Positions 17,589 to 28,200 of a DNA stretch of 64,000 nt are shown in pieces. A model generated the notes under the pieces. It did not search any database, was not told the DNA's origin, and saw only the letters and a list, made by a program, of their open reading frames with translations. Origin of the DNA: JAGIBJ01 sp032119595 (GTDB taxonomy: Bacteria; Actinomycetota; Thermoleophilia; Solirubrobacterales; Solirubrobacteraceae). A program made the position numbers and the translations under genes. Positions within the stretch are counted from its first letter, which is position 1. Every line of letters starts with the position of its first letter. The stretch is from the NCBI GenBank assembly GCA_032119595.1, contig JAUMBQ010000006.1, positions 1,426,001 to 1,490,000 of the forward strand, written 5' to 3'.

Positions 17589-19157
17589 ATGGCCCGCCAG
17601 ACGCCCCCCGCCACGCTCGAAGAGAAGCTCGACCAGCTCCAGCAGCTGCGCGATGAGGCCACGACGGCCGATCCGGTCAAGCTCGCCAAGCGCCACGCCG
17701 CCGGCCGGTACTCGGCTCGTGAGCGCATCGAGAAGCTGCTCGACGAGGGCAGCTTCCAGGAACTCGACATGTTCGTGCGCCACCGCACGCACGACTTCGA
17801 GATGCAGAAGAACCGTCCGCTGAGCGACGGCGTCGTCACCGGCCACGGCACGATCGACGGCCGCCGCGTCTGCGTGTTCAGCCAGGACTTCATGAACTTC
17901 GGCGGCTCGCTCGGCGAAGTCATGGCCGAGAAGATGTGCAAGGTCATGGACCTCGCCGCCAAGATCGGCGCGCCGGTCATCGGCATCAACGACTCCGGCG
18001 GCGCCCGCATCCAAGAGGGCGTCGTGTCGCTCGCCGGATACGGCGACGTGTTCCTGCGCAACGTGCGCTCCTCCGGCGTCATCCCGCAGATCTCGCTGAT
18101 CATGGGGCCATGCGCCGGCGGTGCCGTGTACTCCCCGGCCATCACCGACTTCATCGGGATGGTCAAGAACACGTCGCACATGTTCATCACCGGCCCGGAG
18201 GTCATCAAGACCGTCACCGGCGAGATCGTCGAGTTCGAAGACCTCGGCGGCGCGATGGCCCACAACCAGAAGTCCGGCGTCGCCCACTTCGCCTGGGAAG
18301 ACGAAGACCACGCCCTCGAAGAGACCCGCTACCTCTTCTCGTTCCTGCCGAGCAACAACCTCGAGCGCGCACCGTTCGTCCCCACCAGCGACGACCCCGC
18401 CCGCGAGACGCCCGAGCTCGTCGACATCGTCCCGGACAACCCGAACAAGCCGTACGACATGCGCGAAGTCGTGCGCGTCACCGTCGACGACGAGGAGTTC
18501 CTCGAAGTTCAGGAGCACTTCGCGCCGAACATCATCATCGGCTTCGCACGGCTCAACGGCCACTCCGTCGGCATCGTCGGCAACCAGCCGATGGCCATGG
18601 CCGGCGTCCTCGACATCGACGCATCCGAGAAAGCCGCCCGCTTCGTCCGCACCTGCGACGCGTTCAACATCCCGATCATCACCTTCTGCGACGTCCCCGG
18701 CTTCCTCCCCGGCACCACGCAGGAATGGCAAGGCATCATCCGCCGCGGCGCCAAGCTCCTCTACGCGTTCGCCGAAGCGACCGTCCCGAAGATCACGATC
18801 ATCACCCGCAAGGCCTACGGCGGCGCTTACGACGTCATGGCCTCCAAGCACCTCGGCGCCGACATGAACTTCGCCTGGCCCATGGCCGAAGTCGCCGTGA
18901 TGGGCCCCGAAGGCGCGGTCAACATCATCTACCGCAACGACCTCAAAAACTCGCCCACGCCCGAAGAGCGCCGCCAAAAGCTCATGGACGACTACAAGGC
19001 GCGCTTCGCGAACCCGTACTCCGCCGCCGAACGCGGCTACCTCGACGACGTCATCGAGCCCAGGGAAACCCGCCAGCGCCTCGTCACCGCCCTCGAAGCG
19101 TTGCTCACCAAGCACGAGCCCGGCCCCAAGCGTAAGCACGGCAACATCCCGCTGTAA
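17589..19157 (+). CDS. Acyl-CoA (propionyl/acetyl-CoA) carboxylase beta subunit
   Basis: 522 residues, the usual length for a biotin-dependent carboxyltransferase of the PccB/AccD type. It transfers CO2 from carboxybiotin to acetyl- or propionyl-CoA. Visible family signatures are the N-terminal crotonase-fold half (ARERIEKLLDEGSFQELD, INDSGGARIQEG, GPCAGGAVYSPA) and the C-terminal half (GFLPGTTQEW, ITRKAYGGAYDVMASKHLGAD). The Asp in GGAYDVM (about residue 415) is the position linked to substrate choice in Streptomyces PccB; Asp is the propionyl-CoA-type residue. The biotin carboxylase/BCCP partner is probably the gene at 51906-53699. A TACGAT box lies about 10 nt before the ATG, hinting at a very short leader. 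It stands alone, between secreted-protein arrays. Confidence 0.95.
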   Translation: MARQTPPATLEEKLDQLQQLRDEATTADPVKLAKRHAAGRYSARERIEKLLDEGSFQELDMFVRHRTHDFEMQKNRPLSDGVVTGHGTIDGRRVCVFSQDFMNFGGSLGEVMAEKMCKVMDLAAKIGAPVIGINDSGGARIQEGVVSLAGYGDVFLRNVRSSGVIPQISLIMGPCAGGAVYSPAITDFIGMVKNTSHMFITGPEVIKTVTGEIVEFEDLGGAMAHNQKSGVAHFAWEDEDHALEETRYLFSFLPSNNLERAPFVPTSDDPARETPELVDIVPDNPNKPYDMREVVRVTVDDEEFLEVQEHFAPNIIIGFARLNGHSVGIVGNQPMAMAGVLDIDASEKAARFVRTCDAFNIPIITFCDVPGFLPGTTQEWQGIIRRGAKLLYAFAEATVPKITIITRKAYGGAYDVMASKHLGADMNFAWPMAEVAVMGPEGAVNIIYRNDLKNSPTPEERRQKLMDDYKARFANPYSAAERGYLDDVIEPRETRQRLVTALEALLTKHEPGPKRKHGNIPL

Positions 19158-19268
19158 CGCCTGGCACCGCTCTCGCTTGCATCTTCCGTCCGGGCAGAGC
19201 CGACACGGCCGCCGGCCTGAGTCGGCTCAGCCCGAACGGAATCTGCGGCGCGATAGCGGCACCAGGCG
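19158..19268. repeat. Long imperfect palindrome (~111 bp) after the carboxylase gene
   Basis: The left arm from 19158 (CGCCTGG..CCGCT, TTCCGT.CGGGC, AGCCGAC) is matched by the right arm ending at 19268 (GTCGGCT, GCCCG.ACGGAA, AGCGG..CCAGGCG). There are only a few mismatches over about 47 bp per arm and a ~16-nt centre. It begins immediately after the stop codon. Confidence 0.6.
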
Positions 19269-19292
19269 TCACAGCGCCCGCTGTTTGTCTTG

Positions 19293-19335
19293 AACGCCCT
19301 CTCGCCTTGCGGCGGGAGGGCGTTGTTCGTTGTGG
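19293..19335 (+). terminator. Intrinsic terminator
   Basis: AACGCCCTCTCGCC (19293-19306) pairs with GGCGGGAGGGCGTT (19311-19324) with one G-T pair. It is followed by the T-rich GTTCGTTGTGG. It probably ends the carboxylase transcript. Confidence 0.65.
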
Positions 19336-19436
19336 GCTGCGCGACTGGTAACGGCTGGTCCAATACCGTGAGTCTTTGCATGCCAGCATGATGCGTTTCG
19401 CGTACCGGCGGCATGCGAATGGGTATGTTGGCACGC

Positions 19437-22400
19437 ATGCGTCTCCCTTGGCTGTCCCTGATCGCGGGTGCGATCGCCCTGCTTCCGGTCGCCTCGGCCC
19501 ACGGTGCGGGCATCGAACTGCAGCACGGCATCGCGGTTCCGATGGCGCCCAATGCGACGGTCGTGGCGCCGACGACCCCGGGCGGCGGAGTCGCGCCCGA
19601 GGGCACGGGCCCGAACCTGGTGTGCACCGCCGACCCACGCAACCGGCTCTACGGCAACGACCCGTACGACATGACCGCGCCGTGGGATGCCCAGCGCAAC
19701 AACCCCTCGTCCGACGACATCGTCCGCGACCTGCAGGCGGGCAAGAGCAGCGACATGTGCGTCGGATTCGCGCTCACGCCCAACGTGGAGGAGAACGTCA
19801 TCGGCGCCGACTACGACGCAGACCACGCCTGGCGCGTGCAGCCGGCCGCGAGCCCGTTCCCCGACGTGCCCGAGACGCACGTGTGGGATGTCGTCGACGA
19901 GGTCCCGGTCGACGGCGACGACATGCGCGACATCGAGATCGACCTCCCCGCCGGCTACGCCGGCTCGCCCGCCTCGGTCGGCACCTGCACCGACGCACAG
20001 TTCGGGGAGGGCAACTTCAAGGACGTCACCTGCCCGGCCGCGACACAGGTTGGCGACGCCTCGCTGCGGCTAAGTCTCGGTTTTGGCGCGCTCGTGTTCC
20101 ACGGCCCGATGGCGATCGGCAAGGTGTTCAACCTCGCGCCGAGCCCAAACGAAGTCGCCCGCCTCGGCGCCGTCGCGTCGCCGGACCCGATCATCGACGG
20201 TGGTGCGCCGAGCAAGTTCATCATCCGCATCACGCTCGCACCGGGCACCGGTCGGCTCCGCGCGATCGTAAAGAACGCACCCCGCCAGCTCCACGGCGAC
20301 GATCAGATGGACGCCGAAGGGCACATCACCCCGCCCGAGGCCGTGAACACGTACCTGCCGCTCTACATCGAGGGCGTCGGGATCCGGATCTGGGGATCGA
20401 AGGCCGCGCACCCCACCCTCGCCGCCGACTTCGGCGAGACGGGCTCCAACTGCACCGACCCCAGCCAGGCCGATCTCAAGGTGACCACCTACGGCGGCCA
20501 CACGTCGACGAACGCGTCGCCAGCGTTCACGCCGGCGGGATGCGACCAGCTCGAGTTCCACCCGTCGGTCGACGTGACGACCACGGAGCGCCGCGCCGGC
20601 GTCCCGACCGGCGTCTCGGTGAAGCTGAACCTTGGGCAGCAGAGCGGCACCGAGCTGCGGGTCGCGGCGCTCCGCGATGCCGCCGTCACGCTGCCGGCCG
20701 GACTCGAACTGGGCGCGCAGGTTGGCTCCCGCGACGGCGGACTGCCGCTCTGTTCGGCGGCCCAGTTCGGTCGCACGGCGATCGGCGCGAGCACCTGCCC
20801 CGCCGGCTCCGAGGTCGGGTCCGTGGCCATCACGACGCCGCTGATCGCCAGCAAGCTCATCGGCAAGGTCTTCCTGGGCGAGCAGTCGGCCGTCGGGCAA
20901 CTCCCGGCGCTCTACGTCGACGCCTCGATCCCCGGGGCGACCGCCCCGGACGCCCCGCGGATCAAGCTCGCGGGCAAAGTCACCGCCGACGACGCCGGCC
21001 AGATCACGGCGACGTTCCTGAACAACCCACAGCTGCGCTTCAGTGAGATCGCGTTCGATTTCCCCGGCGGCGACACCGCCCTCTTCAGTACCCCGCGCGC
21101 CTGCGGCGTGCACGAGGGCACCTCGCGCCTGAGCTCGTACGCCCGCACGGCGGCGCAGCCCGTCACCGACGCCATCACGATTGACGAGGAATGCGGTGCA
21201 GCGCCCTTTGCGCCGACGACAACGGTCGATGTCGCCAGCCGCCAGGCCGGCGCCAGTAGTCCGACCACGATCCGGGTTGCCCGTACCGACCGGTCGCCGT
21301 GGCTCGCAAGCCTCGGTGTGTCTCTACCGTCGGGCCTCCTCGCCGACCTCAAGGTGCCGACCGAGTGCAGCCCCGCGCAGGCGCAGGCTGCCGCCTGCCC
21401 GCCAAGCTCGCGCATCGGCTCGGTCCACGTGACCGCAGGGAGCGGCGCCCGGCCGCTCCCACTGGACGGCGCGATCTTCCTCACCGAGCGCGAGTCCGGC
21501 GCCGTCGCAGGTGCGTCGATCGTCGTCCGAGCGAAGATCGGGGGCATCGACCTCGGCGAGGTCGTCGTGCCGGGCCGCATCAAGCTCCGGCCCACCGACG
21601 CGGGCCTCGACTTCCAGGCCGACGTGCCGACCCGCTTCCGCGGCCTCGCCCTCAACCTCCGCACGATCGACGTGGCGCTCGACCGCGAGGGATTCGCACT
21701 GAGTCCGACGGCCTGCGGGCCGCTGGCATACTCCGCCACGGCCAAGGGCGACGCTGGCCAGGTCGCTGCCTCCACCGGCCAAGCGACGTACACCGGCTGC
21801 AAGGAGCTGGCGTTCAAGCCGTCGCTGCGGGCCACGCTCACGGGCGACATCCGTCCCAGCGGGTTCCCCGGGATGTACGTGGAGTTGAACGCTCCGCCCG
21901 GTGGCTCGAATCTCGCCGCCGCGACCGTGGCGCTGCCCGAGGGCGTCTCGGCGGCGACGAAGAACGTGCAGAAGTCGTGCCCCTCCGTCGACTTCGACGC
22001 GAATGCATGTGCTGAAGCGTTCCGGGTCGGCACGGCGACCGCGATCGTGTCGATCACGAGTGAACCCGTGCGGGGTGGCGTCTACCTGATCCGGGTACCG
22101 GGCGAATCGCTGCCGGGCCTCGGGCTGAGCTTCACCGGGCGGTTCGCGCAGCGCGTGCGCTCCATCGTGAAGGTGACCAAGGAGGGGCGCCTCGCGGTCA
22201 CGTTCGCCTCGATCCCCGACCTGCCGCTGCGACAGCTCATGATCGACGTGAAGGGCGGCGCGGCGACGGGTCCGCTCCAGCTGTCCTCGAAGGACTGCGC
22301 GAACGGCTCGCGCTGGGACGGGACGTTCACCGGACAGGGTGGCCAGACGACGACCGCGCAGACCGGCCTGCGGTGCGCAGCGCCGACGGCGATCCGGCTG

Positions 22401-22751
22401 TCCGATCGCGCCGGGTTCAGCCTGCGGCTGTTCGATTTCGGCGGCCGCAAGCTCCAAACAGCCAAGGTCACGCTCCCGGCCGGCTGGTCGTTCGATCGGG
22501 CGCGCGCCGCGCGCAAGGGTTCGTTCTGGGCGCGCCTCGACGGGGGCGCTGCGACCGCGAAGTTCGGGCGCAAGACGCTGACGCTGGTGGCGACGACCAA
22601 GACCGCGACTTCGCTGCGGGTGAAGGTGGCCGGGGGCGCGGTTCGCGCCACCCGTACGGCCCGGAAACGGAGCAAGGTGCCCGTGACCGTGCGATATGCG
22701 TTCACCGATGGTGCCGTGCAGACCCAAACCCTGTCGGTCGCCACGAAGTAG
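19437..22751 (+). CDS. Large secreted Cys-repeat protein (family copy 1)
   Basis: 1104 residues from the ATG at 19437; an in-frame ATG at 19413 would add eight residues before the signal peptide. MRLPWLSLIAGAIALLPVASAHG is a Sec signal. The protein consists of repeated modules in which a LPxGL strand is followed by Cys..QF or Cys..AQA, a CPxxSxxGSV motif 10-15 residues later, and a GKVFLxE / GxxYL strand with LP.L. A segment IRIWGSKAAHP in the first third is shared by all copies. The C-terminal ~100 residues are basic (KKT, RTARKRSK). The paired cysteines fit an exported, disulfide-bonded beta protein. I know no named domain for it, and the function is unknown. It is the first of four tandem paralogues. 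Confidence 0.8.
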   Translation: MRLPWLSLIAGAIALLPVASAHGAGIELQHGIAVPMAPNATVVAPTTPGGGVAPEGTGPNLVCTADPRNRLYGNDPYDMTAPWDAQRNNPSSDDIVRDLQAGKSSDMCVGFALTPNVEENVIGADYDADHAWRVQPAASPFPDVPETHVWDVVDEVPVDGDDMRDIEIDLPAGYAGSPASVGTCTDAQFGEGNFKDVTCPAATQVGDASLRLSLGFGALVFHGPMAIGKVFNLAPSPNEVARLGAVASPDPIIDGGAPSKFIIRITLAPGTGRLRAIVKNAPRQLHGDDQMDAEGHITPPEAVNTYLPLYIEGVGIRIWGSKAAHPTLAADFGETGSNCTDPSQADLKVTTYGGHTSTNASPAFTPAGCDQLEFHPSVDVTTTERRAGVPTGVSVKLNLGQQSGTELRVAALRDAAVTLPAGLELGAQVGSRDGGLPLCSAAQFGRTAIGASTCPAGSEVGSVAITTPLIASKLIGKVFLGEQSAVGQLPALYVDASIPGATAPDAPRIKLAGKVTADDAGQITATFLNNPQLRFSEIAFDFPGGDTALFSTPRACGVHEGTSRLSSYARTAAQPVTDAITIDEECGAAPFAPTTTVDVASRQAGASSPTTIRVARTDRSPWLASLGVSLPSGLLADLKVPTECSPAQAQAAACPPSSRIGSVHVTAGSGARPLPLDGAIFLTERESGAVAGASIVVRAKIGGIDLGEVVVPGRIKLRPTDAGLDFQADVPTRFRGLALNLRTIDVALDREGFALSPTACGPLAYSATAKGDAGQVAASTGQATYTGCKELAFKPSLRATLTGDIRPSGFPGMYVELNAPPGGSNLAAATVALPEGVSAATKNVQKSCPSVDFDANACAEAFRVGTATAIVSITSEPVRGGVYLIRVPGESLPGLGLSFTGRFAQRVRSIVKVTKEGRLAVTFASIPDLPLRQLMIDVKGGAATGPLQLSSKDCANGSRWDGTFTGQGGQTTTAQTGLRCAAPTAIRLSDRAGFSLRLFDFGGRKLQTAKVTLPAGWSFDRARAARKGSFWARLDGGAATAKFGRKTLTLVATTKTATSLRVKVAGGAVRATRTARKRSKVPVTVRYAFTDGAVQTQTLSVATK

Positions 22752-22854
22752 TCGGGCGCCGATTTCGGGTCCTCGTGCCGTGGGCCGATTCGCGGCCCGC
22801 GGCGCGGCGCGGCGAGTTTGTTCGAGGCCACACCGAGGGGCCCGATCGATCGAT

Positions 22855-22892
22855 CCCTGCAAGGCGCAAATCGCGCCGGATTCCATGCAGGG
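22855..22892. repeat. Stem-loop between family copies 1 and 2
   Basis: CCCTGCA (22855-22861) pairs with TGCAGGG (22886-22892), and inside it GGCGC pairs with GCGCC around AAATC. It may be a termination or processing hairpin, since no better terminator follows the gene ending at 22751. Confidence 0.35.
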
Positions 22893-22986
22893 AACCCGCG
22901 TTCCGGCGCCGAACCGCTCAAACGTGGACGTTCGTCGTACGGCGGCAGGTGGACCGCAACTACGCGTCCAACCAGGTGTCCACGAC

Positions 22987-23002
22987 TGTGATACTTGTCA
23001 CA
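22987..23002 (+). promoter_or_regulatory. CRP-like palindrome TGTGA-N6-TCACA
   Basis: TGTGATACTTGTCACA is a perfect 5-6-5 CRP/FNR-type half-site arrangement, 24 nt before the ATG at 23026. It overlaps a GATACT box that also occurs upstream of the sister genes. It could be an operator covering the -10 region. Confidence 0.4.
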
Positions 23003-23025
23003 AGGCCGTCCCTCCAGAGGTTTAC

Positions 23026-24948
23026 ATGAATCTTCCTGCTCTCAGGCGCGTTCAGCGCGCCGTCTCCGTGCTCGCTCTCGCAGCGATGTCGTTGGCCATT
23101 CCGGCTGGCGCCAGTGCCGACATTCCGATCACGAAGTTCAAGGCTGGGCCGGTAGCGCCCTTCAACAACCCGAACGGCCTCCCCGTCGCAGCAGGGTCGC
23201 CGGACTCGACGAACGACCTCGGCTGCATGCACATCAACCCCGCCGGCCCGGTCCTTTCAACGGCCGTTGGTGGCTCCACTGACTATTGCGTCACGTTCAA
23301 TGTGACTCCGGGCGACCCGACCACCGGTGAGGACATCCACGACACCCTCGTCGGGCTCCCCGTCGGATCGCTCGCTGCGATCGACCAGGCCGCCAAGTGC
23401 ACGGAAGCCCAGTTTGCTCGCGAGGTCTCAACGCCGCAGAGCTGCCCGGCCACGTCGCAGGTCGGCACCGCGCTCACGCAGCTCCTCACGCCGTTCAGCC
23501 CGACCCCCTCGCAGGCCCCAGGCCGCATCTACGCACTCGACACCCCGTCAGACAAGGCCGCGAAGTTCGGCGTTGCGCTCGTCGCGTCGGCGCCGTCGGC
23601 TGGCCCGCCGCCCTCGGCTGGCACCGAGACCAAGTTCATGATCACCGTCAGCCAGCTCGGCGACCCGCTGATCGGCCTGCAGAACCAGACCGACGAGCTG
23701 AAGAAGACCGTCGCCGCTCCGGTTCCGGGCGGCCAGGCGCCGATCGCTATCCAGGCGACCTCCCTGCGCTTCTGGGGCTCGGCCGCGGCGCACCCGCACC
23801 GCACCAGCCCGTTCGTCGCGTCGCCGACGGTCAACATGGCCGCCGACTTCTTCCGCGTCGGCACCACCTGCCAGACCGACCAGACCGCCAACCTGACGGT
23901 CAACCCGTGGACCGACGTCAACACGACCAGCAAGCCGACCACGTCGAGCACCACGTACAAGCTCACCGGCTGCGACAAGCTCCCGTTCAACCCGACGTTC
24001 ACCGCCGGCATCAGCGGCGAGACCACCGCGGGCGGCCACCCGGCCCTCAGCGTGAAGATCGCGAGCCCGGAAGGTGACGAGGATCTCGGCGCCACGTCGA
24101 TCACGCTGCCGACCGGCATCGCGACCGACCTCAGCCGGATCCAGAGCCCGTGTGCCGCAGCCACGTTCAAGGCAGACGGTTGTGGCGAGGCCACGATCGT
24201 CGGCACGGTGAAGGCCACGCTTTCCGGCATCAACGCCGACGTCGTCACCGGCGTCGTGCATCAGGTGCGGGTCGAAGGCGAGTCGCTCCCGGCACTCGGG
24301 CTCGACTTCAACGGCCGCCTGCCGCTGCAGCTCTCGGGCGTTACCAAGGTCAACGCCGAAGGCCGGATCGTGAACACGTTCTCCAGCCTGCCGTCGATCC
24401 CGCAGCGCTCGCTCGAGATCGACCTCTACGGCGGTGCCAAGGGCATCCTGCAGATGTCGAGCGCCAAGTGCCAGCAGTCCGGCTACGACGCCGTGCTCTC
24501 CGGCCAGAACGGCAAGAGCAAGGCCTTCTCGATCCGCACGACCTGCCCCGCGCAGCTCACCGCGCGCCTTGAGAAGCCCGAATCGCAGCGTCCGAACCTG
24601 ATCATCGGTGGCTCCGGCGCCACCGGCAAGAAGATCTCGACGTTCCGCGTCACGCTGCCGCCGGGCCTCACGATCAACCGCAACAAGTCGCAGTCCGGCA
24701 TCAAGTTCGACAAGTTCGAGACCGGCGTGACCGGCGAGGGCAAGCGCTCGCGCCTCAGCAAGAAGACGATCCGGTTCACGGTGCCGAAGCCCGGCTCCAA
24801 CGGACTCCGGGTGCTCACGAAGACCGGCACGCTCGGTGCCTCGAAGAAGTTCGCGGCCCGGACGGACGCGATCAACCTCGACGTGCGCATCGTCTACACC
24901 GACGGCACGAAGGTCAACGTGAAGGTGCCGATCACGCGCAAGCAGTAA
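23026..24948 (+). CDS. Secreted Cys-repeat protein (family copy 2, short form)
   Basis: 640 residues from the ATG at 23026. That start directly precedes a good signal peptide (MNLPALRRVQRAVSVLALAAMSLAIPAGASA); longer upstream frames lack one. The N-terminal module has CTEAQFAREVSTPQSCPATSQVG and LRFWGSAAAHP, as in the sister proteins. The middle repeats are fewer, which explains the shorter length. The second half keeps the SLPALGLDFNGRLP, INTFSSLPSIP-type and LYGGAKG motifs and ends in a lysine-rich tail. It is exported and probably disulfide-bonded; its role is unknown. A near-perfect terminator follows. Confidence 0.8.
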   Translation: MNLPALRRVQRAVSVLALAAMSLAIPAGASADIPITKFKAGPVAPFNNPNGLPVAAGSPDSTNDLGCMHINPAGPVLSTAVGGSTDYCVTFNVTPGDPTTGEDIHDTLVGLPVGSLAAIDQAAKCTEAQFAREVSTPQSCPATSQVGTALTQLLTPFSPTPSQAPGRIYALDTPSDKAAKFGVALVASAPSAGPPPSAGTETKFMITVSQLGDPLIGLQNQTDELKKTVAAPVPGGQAPIAIQATSLRFWGSAAAHPHRTSPFVASPTVNMAADFFRVGTTCQTDQTANLTVNPWTDVNTTSKPTTSSTTYKLTGCDKLPFNPTFTAGISGETTAGGHPALSVKIASPEGDEDLGATSITLPTGIATDLSRIQSPCAAATFKADGCGEATIVGTVKATLSGINADVVTGVVHQVRVEGESLPALGLDFNGRLPLQLSGVTKVNAEGRIVNTFSSLPSIPQRSLEIDLYGGAKGILQMSSAKCQQSGYDAVLSGQNGKSKAFSIRTTCPAQLTARLEKPESQRPNLIIGGSGATGKKISTFRVTLPPGLTINRNKSQSGIKFDKFETGVTGEGKRSRLSKKTIRFTVPKPGSNGLRVLTKTGTLGASKKFAARTDAINLDVRIVYTDGTKVNVKVPITRKQ

Positions 24949-24991
24949 TCGCACCACGGGCGAGCTGCTGAGTTCGCCCCATCCGTCGCCA

Positions 24992-25031
24992 CGAGGGGAC
25001 CGTCGCCGCATCAGCGGTGGCGGTCCCCTCG
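24992..25031 (+). terminator. Terminator of family copy 2
   Basis: An 18-bp stem starting CGAGGGGACCG (24992) and ending CGGTCCCCTCG (25031), with a short ATCA loop and one mismatch, is followed by TTGGTGT. Confidence 0.6.
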
Positions 25032-25246
25032 TTGGTGTAGCGGCGTTATCGGCGCGCTCACGTTCGGGGTGGCGTGAAGGGGCCGGAATCTTGGTTCCAC
25101 CTGGGCAAGCCTGGGCGCCCAACAACCATGGGCGGAAATCTGGAATACCCCGTGGTTACTGGGGATATGGCCGTCCATGGCGCAACCTGGAGGTGCTTAT
25201 TGTGTTGATACTCACGGACGGCAACCGCCCCTTCGCTGGAGAACGC

Positions 25247-28200
25247 ATGCCCACTTCCCTGACGGCCCGCTCGCGCGGCGCTGCATCTCTCATCCTCGTC
25301 CTGTTCGGCGCGCTCGTCGTGCTGATGGCGGGCGCTTCGCCAGCGTCGGCTGCGACCGCCAAGGTCACCAAAGTGTTCGGTGGCCCGATCGCCGCTGCGG
25401 CGGGGACGGCGGTGAACACCGCCACCTGTAACCCGGACGCCACCGCAACGGCGACGGAGGCTTCGCAGTTCACCGACTTCTGCGTCGCCTTCCGGACCTA
25501 CCAGACCTCCGCGCGGACCGAGACCTCGCCGGATGATGTCGACCTCAAGAGTCAGGTGATCGACACGCCGCGCGGGTTCGCCGGCATCGCCGACGCCTAC
25601 GAGCAGTGCACCGATCTGCAGTTCGCCAAGGACTCCGAGGCTGAGGTCGGGTGCGACAGCGCCACGCAGATGGGCGCCGTGTCGGCCAACATCCGCGCGA
25701 AGCTCCAGAGCGGCCTTCTCGTTGGCGCGCTCGGCCTGGCGGGCCAGGAAGAGGACGGCAACGCCAAGCTCACGGCGCCAGGTCGCGTGTTCAATCTTGA
25801 GCACACCGAGAACGAGGTCGCCCGCCTCGGCATCGTGCTTGATCCGTCAGGGGCTGGATTCCCGCAGCCGAAGGTCAAGATCGTCGTGCGCGTCACCCTG
25901 CGCCCGAGCCCCGACGTGGGACTGCGGTCGATCATCGACGACATGCCGAGGACGGCCCACGTGAAGGCCAACCTCGGCCTCACCACCATCGACGAGACCG
26001 ATGAACTCGCCGTGGACCAGTTCAGCCTTCTCTTCTGGGGCCCCAAGACCGCCGGCCGACCCAACATGCCGAAGTCGTTCGGGTTCCTTGGCGCCGACTG
26101 CTCCAACACGCAGGAGACGAAGCTCCGCGCAACCGCCTATGACGGCACCCAGAGCAGCGCCGACTCGGCCACCTACAAGCTCACCGACTGCGACGACCCG
26201 AACATCCCGTTCCTGCCGAGCGTCTCGTTCTCGACGACCGAGAACCGCCCCGATGTGACGACCGAGACGTCGGTCAGCGTGAAGTTCGGCAACTCACCGA
26301 ACCCGGCCTACCAGGCTGCCGGCCCGCGGTCCACGGTCGTGACCCTCCCTGACGGTCTTAGCTTCTCCGGTCAGATCGCCTCCGGCGCCGCGGGCCTTCC
26401 GCTGTGCACCCCGGAGCAGTACGGCCAGACGCGTCCCGAAGCGAGCAACTGCCCGGCGGCCACCGCGGTCGGCACGGTGTCGTTCAAGAGTCCGGTCCAG
26501 TCGCGGCTTCTGCGTGGCTTGGTCTTCCTCGGCAGTCAGCCCGCGCCGGGTGCCCTCCCCGACATCTACATCGAGGCTCAGGAGGGCCCGGCGGCGGACG
26601 CGCCTCGTGTGAAGCTCGTCGGCAAGCTCACGATCGATGCGCGCAACCGCATCGTCACGACGCTCACCGATCTTCCGGAGGTCCCGGTCAACGAGTTCCT
26701 GCTCACCTTCCGCGGCGGCGAGCAGGCCGCGGTCGTGACGCCACCGGTGTGCGGTGATTTCACCGGCGGACTCGAAGCGTTCCCGTTCCACAAGCCGGCG
26801 ACGGCCAGCAGCTCGACGGCGGCCTACGCCGTCAAGGCCGACTGCGACGCCGTGACCGCGTTCGCGCCAACGGTCGGCTTCGGCCTCGACAACCCGGCGG
26901 CCGGCAAGTCGAGCCCGTTTACCACGACGGTCACGCGACCGGATCGCTCACCGCGCCTGGCCAAGACGCAGATCGACCTGCCGGCCGGCGTGCTCGCCAC
27001 GCTGAAGGGCGTGCCCGAGTGCTCGATCGCGGACGCCGAGGCCGCGAGCTGCCCCGCCAGCACCAAGGTGGGCTCGCTCACGAGCCTCGCGGGCGTCGGC
27101 CCGGCGCCGTACTCGGCGCCCGGCGAGGTGTTCCTCACCGCGCGCCAGGAGGGTGCCGTCGCTGGTCTCTCGCTGCGGGTGCCGATCAAGTTCGGTGAGG
27201 TCGACCTCGGCGTGCTCGCCGTGCCGGCGCGCATCGAGATCCGCGCGGACGACCTGGGCCTGCGGTTCATCGCCGACGTGCCCGAGCGCTTCAAGGGCAT
27301 CCCGCTGAACATCCGCAGCATCGTGGTCAAGCTCGACCGCGAGGGCTTCCCGCTGAGCCCGACGAACTGCGGTCCGCTGAACACGGTCTCCAAGATCACC
27401 GGCGTCGGGGGCGTCGTCGCCGACGCTCCGGCGGGCCTGCAGGTCAACGCCTGCGACCAGCTCAAGTTCGCGCCGGAGATCGACGCCGCCGTCAACGGCC
27501 AGACCAGCGCGGCGGGCCGTCCGACGGTCCAGGTCCGCATCCAGAACGCGGCCGGGAGCAGTGCGCTGCGCCAGACGTTCGTGACGCTCCCCAACGGGCT
27601 TGGCTTCGACCTCAAGCAGGTGGCGCGCTCCTGCAGCCAGGCCGACTTCAAGGCCACGGCCTGCCCGGACGTCGCGAAGATCGGCAAGGTGACCGGCGCG
27701 CTGTCGATCACCGACGAGCCGCTCTCCGGCGACCTCTATCTCCTGAAGCCGCTGCCGGGCAAGCCACTGCCGGGCCTCGGGCTCGCGTTCCGTGGGCGCT
27801 TCGCCGGCAACGTTGCCGGCACGAATGCGGTGGACACGAAGTCCGGCCAGCTCATCACGCAGTTCGAGACGCTGCCGGACCTCCCGCTCACCTCGTTCCA
27901 GATCGACGTGACCGGCGGCACGACCGGCGTGCTCGTCGCCACGGCGAAGCTCTGCGACCAGGCGTCGATCGCCTTCGCGGCGAAGTTCGTGGCGCATTCC
28001 GGGCCGACGGTCAACAAGACGGCCAACACGTTCTGTGGCAGCAAGCTCGGGGCGCTCACGCCGCGGATCAGCGCCAAGCTCGGCGGGGTCCGCAAGGGCC
28101 GCCCGACGCTCGTGTTCACGGCGACGGCGCCGACCGCGAGCGCGTCGGGAACGCCGATGAAGATCAAGCAGATCGACGTGTCGCTGCCTAAGGGCTACGC

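Noticed and set aside
17544..19139. A 531-codon frame antisense to the carboxylase beta gene
   Set aside because: The sense strand encodes an unmistakable carboxyltransferase.
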